Origin: Diphasiastrum complanatum
Taxonomy: Eukaryota > Streptophyta > Lycopodiopsida > Lycopodiales > Lycopodiaceae
Assembly: GCA_029204225.1 (NCBI GenBank)
Contig: CM055108.1
Location: 16,894,222 to 16,958,221 of the forward strand
Length of the DNA stretch: 64,000 bases
Direction of reading: 5' to 3'
Shown here: positions 23,417 through 35,104 of the stretch, piece by piece
Layout of the letters: every line of letters starts with the position of its first letter
Numbering within the stretch: position 1 is the first letter of the stretch
Program-made: the position numbers and the translations under genes
Notes under the pieces: generated by a model
Told to the model about the DNA's origin: nothing
Databases searched by the model: none
Seen by the model: the letters and a program-made list of their open reading frames with translations, nothing else

Positions 23417-23515
23417 TGCTTCTGAATTTGTGTTTACTTGTTGATGGTTGATCGTTTGAATACTTAGCCCCTTTGATTTGATAGTTTTTAGCTATGTCAG
23501 ACTTTGACAAGGTAT

Positions 23516-23527
23516 GGCTCTGATACC
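23516..23527 (-). promoter_or_regulatory. Primer-binding site of the 23-kb copia remnant
   Basis: The minus strand reads GGTATCAGAGCC, the usual copia site, with C/G instead of T in front (..GCGGTATCAGAGCC). It marks the LTR boundary. Confidence 0.75.
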
Positions 23528-24069
23528 GCTAAAGCTAATAATTAAATGAAATGTACTCAGAAAATGCAAAATTCTAGCTATAACTCTGGTGACAAACTGA
23601 TAAGATTAAATCACGAATGATTTGAAAAACTTTTTGCGACACTCAAATTATTTCTGTTCAAGTTGAATCAATCAAGTTCTATAATACAACGAAGCAAAAC
23701 GAGATGAAATCTGGAAGAAAATGAAACAAAGAAAAATTTAAATGAGCTCTGACATTGATTCATGCTGGAAGCGCACAGATTGTGAAATGAAACAAAACAA
23801 AACGAAATAATTCACGACAAGATCAATTTGTCTTGTTCGTTAGCGGCATACTGACACCCAGCTCAATTGTTGTGTTCTGTTCGTTGGCAGAGTTTTATGC
23901 ATAGCTATTCTCTCTATTTTTTGTCCCTCTATCATCTATCATGTTGATCAAAATATGTGTATTTATTTCCAGTGTGTGGAGTTTACAAGACAGTTAAACA
24001 GAGAATTACAAGACAAGTCAATGCTAATCAACTAGTTATTTATTCTCTGTTATCGCTAACTCTTTTAGC
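23528..24069 (-). repeat. Likely 5' LTR of the 23-kb copia remnant (about 540 bp)
   Basis: Non-coding sequence upstream (element sense) of the primer-binding site. Candidate ends are GCTAAAG... at 23528 and ...CTTTTAGC at 24069 on the plus strand, which are inverted with respect to each other. There is no second copy to prove the edges. Confidence 0.4.
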
Positions 24070-24500
24070 TAAGCATGAAGTACAATACACCATGCTCGTC
24101 GAGTTTCTAGTTGGCAGCAAAATTTTTTTAGCTTCATCTTCGTTTCATATCTTTCGTTTTGTGTTTTCCAGTCTTCGAGGTATGTTCGACCTTCGCGATA
24201 TATTCCCCTTCGACCTTCGCTTCGTTTCGCTTCGTCACCTTTGCGACAAAGTTGCAAGAATCCCCATTTTCGACAAACTCTTTCAACATGATAATGGTGC
24301 CCATATGCCCACATGACAATGTAAGATGTATATTAAAACACAAAAAGAAACAAATGTGTGTAATTAAAAATACTATTTATATATTGAGTAGTACAAAACA
24401 AAACTTCACAAATATACTACACTAACCTTCCATCCACGTCCACGAGCAAATTTCCATTCGAATTCGGTCACTTCTTCTCTGTTTTCGGATGCCTTTAGCA
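24070..24500. other. No gene recognised
   Basis: Contains overlapping short ORFs on both strands (for example 24134-24343 minus) without a known motif. Confidence 0.3.
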
Positions 24501-24504
24501 TCGT

Positions 24505-25260
24505 ATGCATAGCCAAAATGAGAGTGGTTCGTCACAAGCAGTTGCGGCTACTGCCCCTACTGAAGAGTCATCCACAAATTCTTATTACGATGTGGATCCT
24601 CGAGGTAACATAATCGCCAACAGGACCGGCTCTATTCTTTATACCAATGTCATTTTGGCGATAGATTGTTTAATAAATGGTTCAAACAATCTACCGCCAA
24701 TAGACGATAGGTTGTTGGTACCCTTCGTAACGAATTCCAGCAAGAAGAAAAATTTGATGAGAAGAAAATTCATAAGCATATGAGCTTATGGATTAGGCAT
24801 CATCGTGATATGGCACGACGAGCTTATAGGGACGGGCAATCCAAGCCCTCCTGATGTTCAAGAAGTGATTGGAACCGTGTAAAAGCGGATGAACGAACAC
24901 CAGATAAATACAAGATTCAGAAAGATGCCGCGACCGCTAGGATGCATGGGATAGGCAATCCTAGGTTGGGCTCGAGTGGAAAGGCGGGATTGCAAGCAAG
25001 CATGATGAGTGAACCTAAACTACTCTTATAGTTTATCTTTGATTTCATATGCTTTTATTTTTTAATAGGCATTATGACTAGCTACTCCAACCTAGCCCTA
25101 AATTAATTTCAACTTAAATTGAATGCATGGATAGTTGGCGGACTATGGACGTCTGCCAACTAAGGAGGAGTAAGACTTTGCCTTCAGGGAATCATACGAG
25201 GCATTAGTCAACAAACTAAAGAGCGAGAGTCATCCTCCAAATGTAAGTACTAGTTTTTGT
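24505..25260 (+). pseudogene. Degenerate coding region, possibly the second CACTA-associated protein
   Basis: A 92-codon ORF (24505-24783; MHSQNESGSSQAVAAT, then YDVDPRGNIIANRTGSILYT) is followed in shifted frames by RHHRDMARRAYRDGQSKPS, KYKIQKDAATARMHG and, near 25170-25250, FRESYEALVNKLKSESHPP. The layout (acidic/Ser-rich N-terminus, then a basic stretch, then a late FRESYE...L block) resembles the transposase_24-type proteins that accompany plant CACTA transposases. At least two frameshifts and several stops are present. Family assignment is tentative; the coding nature is better supported. Confidence 0.4.
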
Positions 25261-25611
25261 ATTCATACTAATGTGGTTTGTATTCCGACATGAATTTTAT
25301 TTAAATTAATACGATCAAGCATTAAATATTAATATAGTTTGTTTGCTTGTGTTCATGTAGACTAGACATTGTAATACATTGATTGATATTATGAATATAT
25401 TATTATTGCAAATGATCATGCTATATTGCCATTGCTTTTATATATGCTATATTCTTTTTTCAAAAATTGCAATGTCGAATTTCTAGATGTGGATTGACGT
25501 AATAACTAACTAAGAATTCAAAACCATGTGCAATGAATCAATATCATATATAGAAATCTAAATGAAATTTTTGATGTGCATAAAGCAATGCAATTAAGTA
25601 TTGTCATTCAT

Positions 25612-25888
25612 AATGAGGTCGAAATCCGACATTCAAATAGACGTCAGATGGATGTCGGATGATTTTTGAAAGCACTCTGTATCAACAGACATCGAAATCC
25701 GACGTCTAATTTTGTCGTTGGATTCCGTCATCTACATCGGATCGGAAGTGATGTCTTTGGACATTGGATTCCGATGTCCACGTCGGACCAGACCACCATC
25801 CACTGGGACTTGATGTTCGAGATTCTGGCAAGTTATGGATGTCGGACTCCAACTTGTTTTATAAATGTCGGATTCCGATGACCTCATT
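25612..25888. repeat. Fold-back element with about 22-bp terminal inverted repeats
   Basis: AATGAGGTC..AATCCGACATT at 25612-25636 is mirrored by AATGTCGGATTCCGATGACCTCATT at 25864-25888 (3-bp gap, one mismatch). Inside, GTCGGATTCCGA/GACGTC motifs recur in both orientations. It is either a MITE or the subterminal repeat block of the CACTA-like element ending at 25989. Confidence 0.65.
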
Positions 25889-25945
25889 GTGACATGTTTT
25901 TTTTGATGTCTGTGACGAATTAAAAAAAAATTAAGCTCGCGATTC

Positions 25946-25989
25946 ACGTCGCAAAGCACGTCGCAAATCGTGGTGGGTGTTGTAGTAGT
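25946..25989 (-). repeat. Candidate CACTA terminal end
   Basis: The minus strand reads CTACTACAACACCCACC followed by two TTTGCGACGTG/TTGCGACGTG repeats. CACTA elements end in CACTACAA-type sequence followed by short GCGACG-like subterminal repeats, so this fits one end. The matching opposite end was not found. Confidence 0.4.
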
Positions 25990-25995
25990 AGCTCG

Positions 25996-26900
25996 GAACT
26001 GGAAAGGTAAAGAAAAGTGATAAATAGCTTTTTTGCTTGAATTGGGCTCACAAATTCTTGCACAAACAGAGATAATAGCATGCAAAGCTTAATTTGGCTT
26101 TGATTTACCATGATAAAATTCCAGCAAGCTCACACGTGTGGAGAATGATCCTCAAGTGTGAATGATCTTGTTAAGCTTTGTATTTAGATCATAAATTGAT
26201 TCTAGATTGAATATCAAGGTCTAGTACATGATTTAATGGCCAAAGCACAATCTAGCATGCTAAGAATCAACGAATGATTGCCTTGAAAAACTAAAGAAAA
26301 GAAGTACAAGAATTTAATTCATTAGCATAAGCCTCTACTCGAGTTAGAAAAAGAAAAGGAGAGCAAAATTCAAACAACAATAGTATAGACCCAAATTGAC
26401 ATTGAATAGCTTCAAAGCTTGGTTCTTCATCAAAAGTAATGAGAGGGCCTACACATATTTATGGAGATTGGAATAGCTCGAGGTAGAACCATCTCCTTCC
26501 TAGTTTCTTCCACATCTAAAAGTGAGAACTAGAAAACTAGTGAAATTTGTCACTTTACATGCATGTATTTCTACCTATTTTTACCAAGTGTCAAATTTTC
26601 AACTATAATTGTACAAATCATCATGCATGTATCCAATTCACTTTGTGCATGCCTTGCATGTCACTATGGAACACTTACAACCATTGCATGTGATGTGCCA
26701 CGAGTTTCCACAAGCTTATTATTGACATTTCTATGTCTACATTCTATATGCAAACTAGTCTCAAGAAACCATGTAGCTCGAGTTTCTTCTAGGCCAAATT
26801 TGGCATTTACACTATGAAACATCACATACATATAGAAAAAACTTTGCCAAAAGCCTAAAGTCAAGATAGATGATTTTTCAATTTTGAACAATAATTTCTT
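25996..26900. repeat. Copia LTR/leader debris
   Basis: Starts with about 40 bases shared with 12945-12987, then non-coding sequence with CACACGTGTG at 26131-26140, an AAAAGGAGAGC stretch like the AGAGAGAGAA motif of the B and E LTRs, and CATGCATG repeats like the E LTR. No boundaries can be set. Confidence 0.4.
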
Positions 26901-26949
26901 GCTAATCTTACAAGGAAGATGAGTTTGTTTCAACATCACTTAAGAAAAG

Positions 26950-27196
26950 ACTTTTTTAACTATTTTAAAAAAAGTGAATAAGCATTTTTGCTAGTTTTAG
27001 AATCATCACATGCACCTTGTATTAGATTTACATCCAAGTAAGTTTGAACCTTATTCAAAATAGTCTTTGCAAAAAAAAAATTTATTTTTTCAAACTGAGC
27101 ATTTTTCATCATTGCCTTTGCTGACTTTCTCGGTAAAACATGACTTAGAGATTCTCCAATGCATGAACAATCTGTTAAATAGTTCTTTGCCACCAA
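26950..27196 (-). pseudogene. Weak copia integrase-start remnant
   Basis: A 78-codon ORF (27196-26960) reads MVAKNYLTDCSCIGESL, ...FEKINFFFAKTILNKVQ and DDSKTSKNAYSLFL. The order resembles the gag-pre-integrase/integrase junction of copia elements (C..C, then K.PF.K, then L.L.H.D.CGP, then NKY..LFID), but the metal-binding Cys/His residues are mostly lost. Low confidence. Confidence 0.3.
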
Positions 27197-27401
27197 ACAT
27201 GATTTGCAACAAACATATAAAAATTCAAATTATGTTTAATCAATTGATAATACAAATCAAACCTAAATGACAAATACAAATCAAATAAACAGTTTATAAG
27301 AAAACATACTTAAATGCTCGAATCCTTTTTTTTTTCTGATTGCCACTATGTGTGGATAAGTCATCAATATTCTTCATCGATATTCTCTTTCTTTTCCTTT
27401 T

Positions 27402-27575
27402 CATCATTGTGGGAGATTTTCTTGAATGATCTGTGCGTGCATGGACCTAATTTGGAGCACTTATCCAATCTGGAAACGGTGCTGAAGAAATGTCGCGAAT
27501 ATCAGATACCCTTGAGTCCAGAGAAGTGTCAATTTTGGGTGACACATGGCCTAATTCTTGGCCATATAGTATCTA
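27402..27575 (+). pseudogene. Ty3/gypsy reverse transcriptase fragment
   Basis: Reads FLNDLCVHGPNLEHLSNLE, then VLKKCREYQIPLSPEKCQFW and HGLILGHIVS, the palm end of a gypsy RT just after the catalytic box (box reads FLNDL, where YLDDF-like is usual). It is joined without a gap to copia RT at about 27580, so this is a recombination or insertion junction. Confidence 0.7.
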
Positions 27576-27587
27576 GACACTTACTTA

Positions 27588-29100
27588 ATGAAAATGTTTG
27601 TGAGATCAATATCCAAATGGAAAGCTCATTTAGTGGTTGAAGGATTTGACAAAGTTTATGGAATAGATTACACTGACACCTTCAGTCTACTGGTAAAACA
27701 TCAATCTATTTGCACCTTGCTAGCTATAGCTGCTGCAAAAAATCTGGACATTCACCAGACAACATTCATACACGGATATATACAAGAACACATATTCATT
27801 TAGCAACTAGAAGGTTACATCCTTCAAGTCAAAGAACATTTGGTATGCAAATTGCATAAGGCATTATATGGTCTTAAGCAAGCTCCCAAGGCCTAGTATG
27901 ATAGAATAAATTACTTCTATTGCAGCATAACTTCACTTCTTGCTCTACAAGAAACCAAATCTTTGCTTTCATCAAAACTTGAGATGACCTTAGGCCCAGT
28001 CCATTACCTATTCGGTATGGAGATTCACAGAGATCGCGGAGGCAAAAGGATTACTATAAGCCAAGAGTCCTATCTAAACAATTGTTGGAAGTTGAGCCCA
28101 TAGTTGTCTCCTTAGAATCATAACTTAGACAGCCAATTTATTTGAAGGATGCCTACAATGGACTTCTGGCTGATCTCCAACAAAGGGTAACCAATCCCAT
28201 CATAATTTAAAGTTCAGATGTTAAGTTTAATAACTTGAAGTCATTGAAGAATGGTCATCTTCAAGGACTTCCACAAAACTTGCATTTAGAACAAGTCTGC
28301 AGATTTACATTATATTTGAACAGTCTCCATAAATACTTAGTTGCAGTTCGTATTTTTCGCACTTTCTGACACTTACCTTCGGCTTCTTTCGTTTAATTAA
28401 TTTTTAAAGAAGTCAACTTGTGTGTCAAGGGACCAATGTCCTCAAACCAAGCAGGAAGAGGAGCAGATGAGAGAGTATTCTTATCAATCGATACTTGGAT
28501 CTCTCATGTACGCAATGGTCTGTACAAAACCTGACATCTCTTTTGTAGTAAGCACATAACCAATTTATGGCTAATCCTGGCATTACCCATTGGAAGGCTC
28601 TCATAAGAGTCATAAGGTATATTCAAATTACCATGGACCTGTGCATCTGTTATGGAGAAGTCAACAATGATAATCTTCATCAACTCAGTGGATATTCCGA
28701 TGCAAGCTGGGGAGAAGATGTAGACAATCGTAAGTCCACATTTGAATTTACATTCTTCTTCAATGGCGATCCTATCTCATTGAATAGTCATAAGCAAACC
28801 TCTATCGCTCTTTCATCTATAGAAGCAGAATACATTGTTGCTTCTCAATTTATTGAAGAAGCATTTTGGTTGAGAAATTTACTATCAGACATTAATTTGA
28901 ATCAGTATAGCCCAACTATCATGTTTTTAGTGATAATCAAAGTGCTATTGCCGTATCGGCCAACCCTAGATTTCACTCTAGGAGTAAGCACATTGAGATG
29001 TGATATCACTATATTAGAGACAAGGTTCTCAACAAGAGGTAAGCTTAACATACTGTAGAACACAGGACATGGTTGCAAAATATATTTACAAAGGCATTAA
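27588..29100 (+). pseudogene. Copia reverse transcriptase-RNase H remnant
   Basis: RT begins KWKAHLVVEGFDKVYGIDY and TDTFS, followed by LHKALYGLKQAP near 27850 (next residues stop), LGPVHYLFGMEIHRDR near 27990 and SQESYLNNC near 28060. About 330 bases of unrelated sequence (28100-28425) then interrupt it. RT resumes with SILGSLMYAMVCTKPDIS near 28480-28545, and RNase H follows (28567-29058) with SGYSDASWGEDVDNRKS and SSIEAEYIVASQ. The YVDD region appears deleted between about 27930 and 27965. It is a different copia family from A, B, F and G. Confidence 0.8.
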
Positions 29101-29171
29101 GTGTTAATGCACACAAAAAGTTTTTTGCATTGCTTAGTCTGAAGATCAAGACATTCACGGATCCAAATTAA

Positions 29172-29260
29172 GGGGGGGTGTTGGATTTATCTCCTCTACT
29201 CTCCTAAATTCTATGTTTATCTATCTCCATTCATGCTGTTGCTCTGACCTACACAGAATC
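29172..29260 (+). repeat. Polypurine tract and start of a 3' LTR
   Basis: Seven G at 29172-29178 directly precede TGTTGGATTT, a classic copia LTR start, about 70 bases after the RNase H remnant. The extent of the LTR is unknown; gypsy coding sequence is recognisable by 29474. Confidence 0.6.
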
Positions 29261-29473
29261 TTGCGAGAGTTAGTTCCAAGCAAATCTTGAAAAATCAGAA
29301 ACCATAAAATTTCAAAAAACTCTTGTAAAAACCAAAAAAATACAAAACAGGGCAATATGCTTTTACCCACAACAAGGACACTGAGCTGACAGAGGAGCAG
29401 GTCTTGCAACATATGGACCCACATCGTTATGGAAATTAAGAAAGTACCAACTTAGCCACCACAGAAATTCGCT

Positions 29474-30620
29474 ATGGCTAAAGTTTCCAAAATAGATCCA
29501 CCCAAGGCACTTGCCAACCAAAAGAACCAACTAAGACAATGTTACAGCCAGGTGATCCAATGGAGCGATTTGTCAGAGGAGGCCAAAGCCACGGTGGACG
29601 TGGATATTTGCAATCATGAAGTGAATGTCGCATTGGTTCCGAAGAAAGACAACAAGGATGAACCCAACCATGTGAGCAGAAAAGAAAAAAAGAAGACGTT
29701 GAATTCTTTGAAGTCAGTTCGAATGGACCCAAACGCAGCGTCATCTTCTTCACAGGTGACTGATAACCAAGACCCAGATGCAGCGTCATCTTTTTCATAG
29801 GTGACTGATAACCCAAAGATTACAATTCACGCTAAGATCAATATGCTGAAGGAGGAATCCTATCAAACGCCAGTTCACAAGATGCCAGAAATTTTCAAGA
29901 ACTATACCTTAGACGACGTAGTAATCATGGTACAACGAGAACCTGATCAAAGTCATGAACAAATGGAACAAGTCTTTGAAGGACCTGCGTGAACGCAACC
30001 TATGAATATAGCTGAGCCAAGTGAAGAAGAAAATATCGTACATGTGGGAGAAAAGTTAACGTCCACTCAATTCAAAAGACTACGCTCATTATTGGTGGAA
30101 TGCAAGGATTGTTTCGCTTGGAATTACAGTAATCTGAAGGGTATCCCACCAACCGGAGTCCAGCATACCATACCCTTGGTGGATGGAGCAGTCCCCAAGT
30201 TGAGTCGCTACTGCCGCTACAACCCAAACTACACCGAGCTAATCAAGCAAGAGTTGTAGAAACTGCTAGATGCTTTGAGCACACTGAATGGGTATCGCCA
30301 ACAGTCATAGTATCCAAGAAGAATGCAAAAATGCACATCTGTGTGAACCTGAAAGCATTAAATGCAGTCACCAAGAAGGATCATTTTTTCTTACCATTTA
30401 CGAAAAGTGTTCTAGATAGAGTAGCAGGAGCATAAGCCTATAGTTTCATAGACAATTTCAGCGGCTACAATCAAGTGAAAATAGCACCGCAGGATCAACA
30501 TAAGACAACATTCGCCACAGAAAGAGAAACCTATGCCTATAAGGTGATGTCATTTGGACTTTGCAATGCCTCAAGTACCTTTCAATGAATTATGTAGGCG
30601 GCATTCAAAGAATATTTGGT
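29474..30620 (+). pseudogene. Ty3/gypsy pol remnant (protease-RT linker and RT N-terminus)
   Basis: The 29474-29992 part is a hydrophilic linker with a 45-base tandem repeat (29724-29813). At 30002-30259 comes the RT entry, LLVECKDCFAWNYSNLKGIPP, quoted in part, with HTIPLVDGAVPK and YNPNYTELIKQEL. In shifted frames this continues as SPTVIVSKKNAKMHICVNLK, FIDNFSGYNQVKIAPQD and KVMSFGLCNASSTFQ, which are RT blocks before the catalytic box. The fragment stops near 30620, before the YVDD box. Stops at about 30257, 30435 and 30585 show decay. Confidence 0.8.
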
Positions 30621-30759
30621 AGGTATATCAACAATAGATTTTAAACTATCAGATCGCAACTTCTCCATAAATTCTAACATTTCTTGGTTTGATCTCCAAA
30701 GAGTTGTGACTATAGCATTCCAACTCTGATATAGCATGCTTGAGTGCAATGTTTTCAGC

Positions 30760-31290
30760 ACTAGTGTGTTGCACTAACCAAGCAATTGTTGATTTGATCA
30801 TTGCAATTGTTGATTAGCAAACTGTAATTGCTGATTAAGACAAAATATGATATGCATTCCAATATCACGCAACCTTTGACAATATCCCAGTAATCCACTA
30901 TTTTTTTACATACAAATATGAGAAGATCAGTTACGAACTTAAAATTTGAACACAAATTGGTAGCTGGATCATTAGGATAAATTGATCCATTCACCCACAA
31001 ATCTATATTCTTATGATTATTCATTCTCAATTCTCTAACTATTGTTGTAGCATTCTCTACAACTTTCGAATTTTTCTTAATAATTGGAGTGCATTCAAGT
31101 ATTCATCCGTATCCTTATGAATCATTGGCCACCAGCATCCTAATTGTAGAATCTTGCAAATTGTAATTTCAGATGCAAAATGACCACCACCCATGCCTTC
31201 ATGCAAAATTGAGATAATTTGGGTGGCCGCGTGTGGAAGAATACATTTCCGAAGAACACTGTCTGGTCCTCTCCGATATAACTAGTTGGC
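30760..31290 (-). pseudogene. Ty3/gypsy integrase zinc-binding remnant
   Basis: On the minus strand near 31240-31090 it reads EGMGGGHFASEITICKILQ and CWWPMIHKDTDEY, the H2C2 zinc-binding start of a gypsy integrase (the usual pattern is GGHFA...KIL..G.WWPT...D), then a 89-codon ORF (31030-30761). It faces the RT fragment at 29474-30620, so the two come from separate insertions or from an inversion. Confidence 0.6.
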
Positions 31291-31320
31291 AATCAACTGA
31301 TAAGGTCTAGCTTTCAAAAT

Positions 31321-31676
31321 CACGACAAATATAGAGCAAGTGCCAATCAGGAATTAACACAGGCCAATGGCCCAGGCCAAGCAAGCCCTCAAGGCCTATC
31401 AGAGATGCATGGAGCTGAAATCCCAACCAACCCTGGTGGTAATTCCATCACTACATGTCTTCAATGCTGCATAGGGCAACTCCAGCAATGACAAAGGAAA
31501 ACAAGCAGTAGGGGCAAGCAGTCCAGATTATGGCTCAGGGTGCACAAGATCAGGAGCCCTAGGACACCATAGGAGCTGACACCCATGGGCAAGATACAGG
31601 CCCAGATACGAGCCAGACACAAGCCTCATCCTCACAAGGCTCGAGATCGATCTCTGCTAGCCACGCATTTAGGAAG
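31321..31676 (+). other. Left half of a locus split by element A2
   Basis: Higher in GC than its surroundings. A plus-frame read gives MAQAKQALKAYQRCMELKSQ near 31372, then stops. The target-site duplication GGAAG at 31672-31676 ends this half, and the locus continues at 38696. Coding status is unclear. Confidence 0.35.
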
Positions 31677-31930
31677 AGTTGAGAATATAGTCTAAAAACC
31701 CAACCAAATCAATCACCACAACATAACGTCAAGTGCAATAAGACAAGACAACAGAATTGCTCTCCTTCAAACGATATATTCACACTAATAAGCAAGTACA
31801 AAGATAAAGTTGCTTGAGAGCACTCAAAGGGCTCGTAAAAGAAAGACGGCCCGATAATTCTAGCACTGAGCACATGTGGTGCCGTCAAAATTAAAAAGCA
31901 CTGTATAAGTCGATCATTGTTATTTTAACT
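31677..31930 (-). repeat. 3' LTR of A2 (254 bp)
   Basis: Direct repeat of 38442-38695. On plus it starts AGTTGAGAATA and ends GTTATTTTAACT. Position is fixed by the target-site duplication on the left and the purine tract on the right. Confidence 0.93.
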
Positions 31931-32021
31931 CTCTCCCTCAATGATCAATGTCTCTCTTTATTTTAAAGTTTACTCTATTCATGGAACATACCTCCATGAT
32001 AGTATTGTAAGTAAAAGCTTT

Positions 32022-34745
32022 TTACATAACCAGATCTAGGCCAAGTTTGGCTCTAAAAGTTTCAAACTTCTCTTTACTTAAAGCTTTTGTAAATATATCA
32101 GCAACTTGCAACAATGTAGAATAGTGTGCAATACTTACTTCAGATTGTAGCTTTTCACGCACAAAGTGATATTTTATCTCAATATGTTTTGTTCTCGTGT
32201 GAAAGATAGGATTCTTAGCCAATTGTATCCCAATTTGGCTATCATAGATAGGATTATTAACGCTTTATATTCAGCTTTTGTAGAAGGAAGAGAAATGGTG
32301 TCTTGCTTCTTGCTAGACCATGAAAAACAACCGCTACCAAAATTGAAGGCACAACCTGTTGTTGACTTTCTATCATCTACATTTCCTGCCCAATCAGTGT
32401 CAGCATAACCTTGCAACTTAGGTAAAGCACTTTGTCTTTTGTAGACAAAGCCAAGGTTAGGTGTACCTTTTTCACATACCTCAAAATCCTTTTCGTGGCT
32501 TTCCAATGATCCATAGTGGTCATGAATTGACCAATCAGACTTACAACATAGCAGATATCAGGACGTGTAGTCATAAGATAAATCAAACTCCCAACTAGCT
32601 GACAAAATAAAGTAGCATCAACATGTGCACTATCATCAACACGAGATAACTTCTTATCAGCTTTGCAAGGGGTGATGGAAGGTTTGCACTCTGTCATGCA
32701 AAATCTCTCTAATATCTTGTGCACATACTTGTTTTGACATCACCTGATATCATTGCCAGTTTGCCATACTTCGACACCCAAGCAATAGTGCATAAGATCT
32801 AAATCTATCATCTCAAATTGCTTGCATAAGCTGGCTTTGAAAGAATGAATGAGATTCTCATCATTGCTCGTGATAATAATATCATCAACATAAAGTACAA
32901 TCAAGGCAATGCTATCTTCTTTTATAAGAACATAAAGATTTGGATCTGAATTTGTTCTTACAAACTCATGAGAAAAAAAGTAATTGTCAATGTGTCCATA
33001 CCATGTGCGTGGCGCTTGCTTAAGGCCATTCATGTTCTTGTCTTTTTGACATAAAGCCCTGTGGTTGGACCATGTAAACTTCTTCCTCTAAGTCACCATT
33101 CAAAAAATGCGGACTTCACATCCATTTGATGGATCTTTCATCCAAAATGAGATGCTAAGGCGATGATAAGACATAGCGTAATCCACTTAGCCACTGGACC
33201 AAATGTCTCTTCATAGTCAATTCCTTTGTTCTACTCATAGCCCTTCACTACTAGACGTGTCTTATGTTTTGCTATTGTGCCATCTGCATGAAACTTTGTT
33301 TTAAACACCCATTTGTTGTCAAGGGGTTTCTTTCTCAGTGGTAGATCAAGTAACTCCCATGTATCATGCATGTGGATGGACTCCATCTCCTCTTCCATTG
33401 CCCTTTGCCACTCTTTGTGATCTTTTGTCTCATCAAAGGTTGATGGCTCTCGACACTTCAAAATGTCACTCATTAGAGCATAGTTCACATGACAGCAATC
33501 GGGAGGCTTCCTTTCCCGTGTTGATCTTCTCACTTCTTCTTCTGTGCTAGATCCTAGTTGATTTAGCTTTGCGTCCTTCATGATCTTTTCATACCATTTT
33601 GGTATCGTAGACTCAGGTGATACACTTCGTGGAGAGTATGTGTTCCAATGAGTGTCCAAGTAATGTCTCTTACTTCCAATCGATTTTTCCTTTGTTGCTC
33701 CTATCAGCAAGTACCTTCCCCTAGGCTCTTGCATAGGTGGTGTCCTCTCATACTCACCCTCTCGACCTTCGTCTTCATGTGCATCATCTTGTGGAGCGTC
33801 TTCTTCATCTTCTTCTTCCAAGATTGTGGGAAGTCTTTTGATGCTTTCATCACTTGCACGGTCTTCATCCTCATACCTATGCGTCTCATCAAAGATTACA
33901 TCTTTGCTTATGTGAATCTTGTTCATTACAGGATCAAAACACCTGTACGCCTTCGTCCTCTCATCATAACCAACAAAGATACACTTGATTGCTTTGGCAT
34001 CAAGTTTTCTTCGCTCCTCCTTTGGCAAATGTACATAGGCCCTACATCCAATGACATGAAACTTGTCAATTTTTGGCTTTATTCCTGTACATGTTTCTTC
34101 AGGAGTCACATTTGGAACCGCAACTATAGGCTCTTGTTTTGCAAGAACGTTGCTGCACTGCACGCTTCCGACCAAAGTGAATCGGTCAAGCCCATTTGTT
34201 TCATCATGGAGCGTGCACTCTCCATAATAGTCATGTTTTTCCTTTCAGCTACACCATTACTATGCGGCGTGTGTGACTATGTGAATTGTCTTTTGATGTC
34301 GTGTTCTTTGCAAAAGTCCTCAAAATCATCAAATTTGTATTTGCCCCCTCTATCTAATCTTAGAACTTTGATGCTTGCATCTAGGGTTCTCTATTAAAGC
34401 CTTAAACTTCTTGAAGCAAGCAAAAGCGTCAAATTTCTTCTTCAAAAACTAAATCCTTTTCCCCTAGAATAATCATCTATGAAAGTCATAAAATAATAGG
34501 CATTCCCCATTGACATGGTCTTCATTGGCTGCACAGGTCGCTATGAATAAGTTCCAGCGGTTTCTTAGCTCTTGCAGCTCCACCTTTCTTGAATGTCTCC
34601 CTGTGATGCTTTCCCATAACACATCCTTCACATATGGCGTGATGATCATCCTGTAGTGCTGGTAATCCTATTACCATTTTCAACTTCGCCATCAATCTCA
34701 AGCTCCTATAGTTCAAGTAACCAAGTATCTTGTGCCACAACTCAG
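32022..34745 (-). pseudogene. Copia pol remnant of A2 (gag-pre-integrase, integrase, RT, RNase H)
   Basis: Gag-pre-integrase MWHKILGYLNYRSLRLMAKL (34740) with C..C and HRETF is followed, after broken frames, by the integrase C-terminal part (34175-33231: GCRAYVHLPKEERRKLDAKA, then WELLDLPLRKKPLDNKWVFK in part). RT runs from 33033 (MNGLKQAPRTWYGHIDNYF, LYVDDIIITSND), and RNase H from 32506 (YADTDWAGNVDDRKSTTG, FHTRTKHIEIKYHF). Frameshifts occur near 33230, 32735, 32500 and 32220. The middle of integrase, with its catalytic residues, is badly decayed around 34180-34520. It is the counterpart of 1130-2710. Confidence 0.88.
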
Positions 34746-35104
34746 ATTGTACAACAGTGCTACACTCTGGCTGATTAAGGTGTCAACAGAGAGTCAAGAA
34801 GTGTTCGATGTATTCGCAACTGTGCAAACAATTAATTAATCGCGTTCACGAACTATTCGTTTCTTGCCTTTAATTACAAGGCAAGTACTTAGGAGAGATA
34901 TTCCGAAAAATGACTTAAGCCTCTTCATGATTTATACTTATTTAGCTCATATCTTCAATTTCAAGTATATCATGCCATATTTATGTTGATATTCAATATT
35001 TAACAATTTCGTGGCATCACATATCCCCTTCCTCAAATGTGAAACGTCCTAGTGAACATATCATCTTCATTTTCGAGTATATCATGCCATATTTATGTTG
35101 ATAT

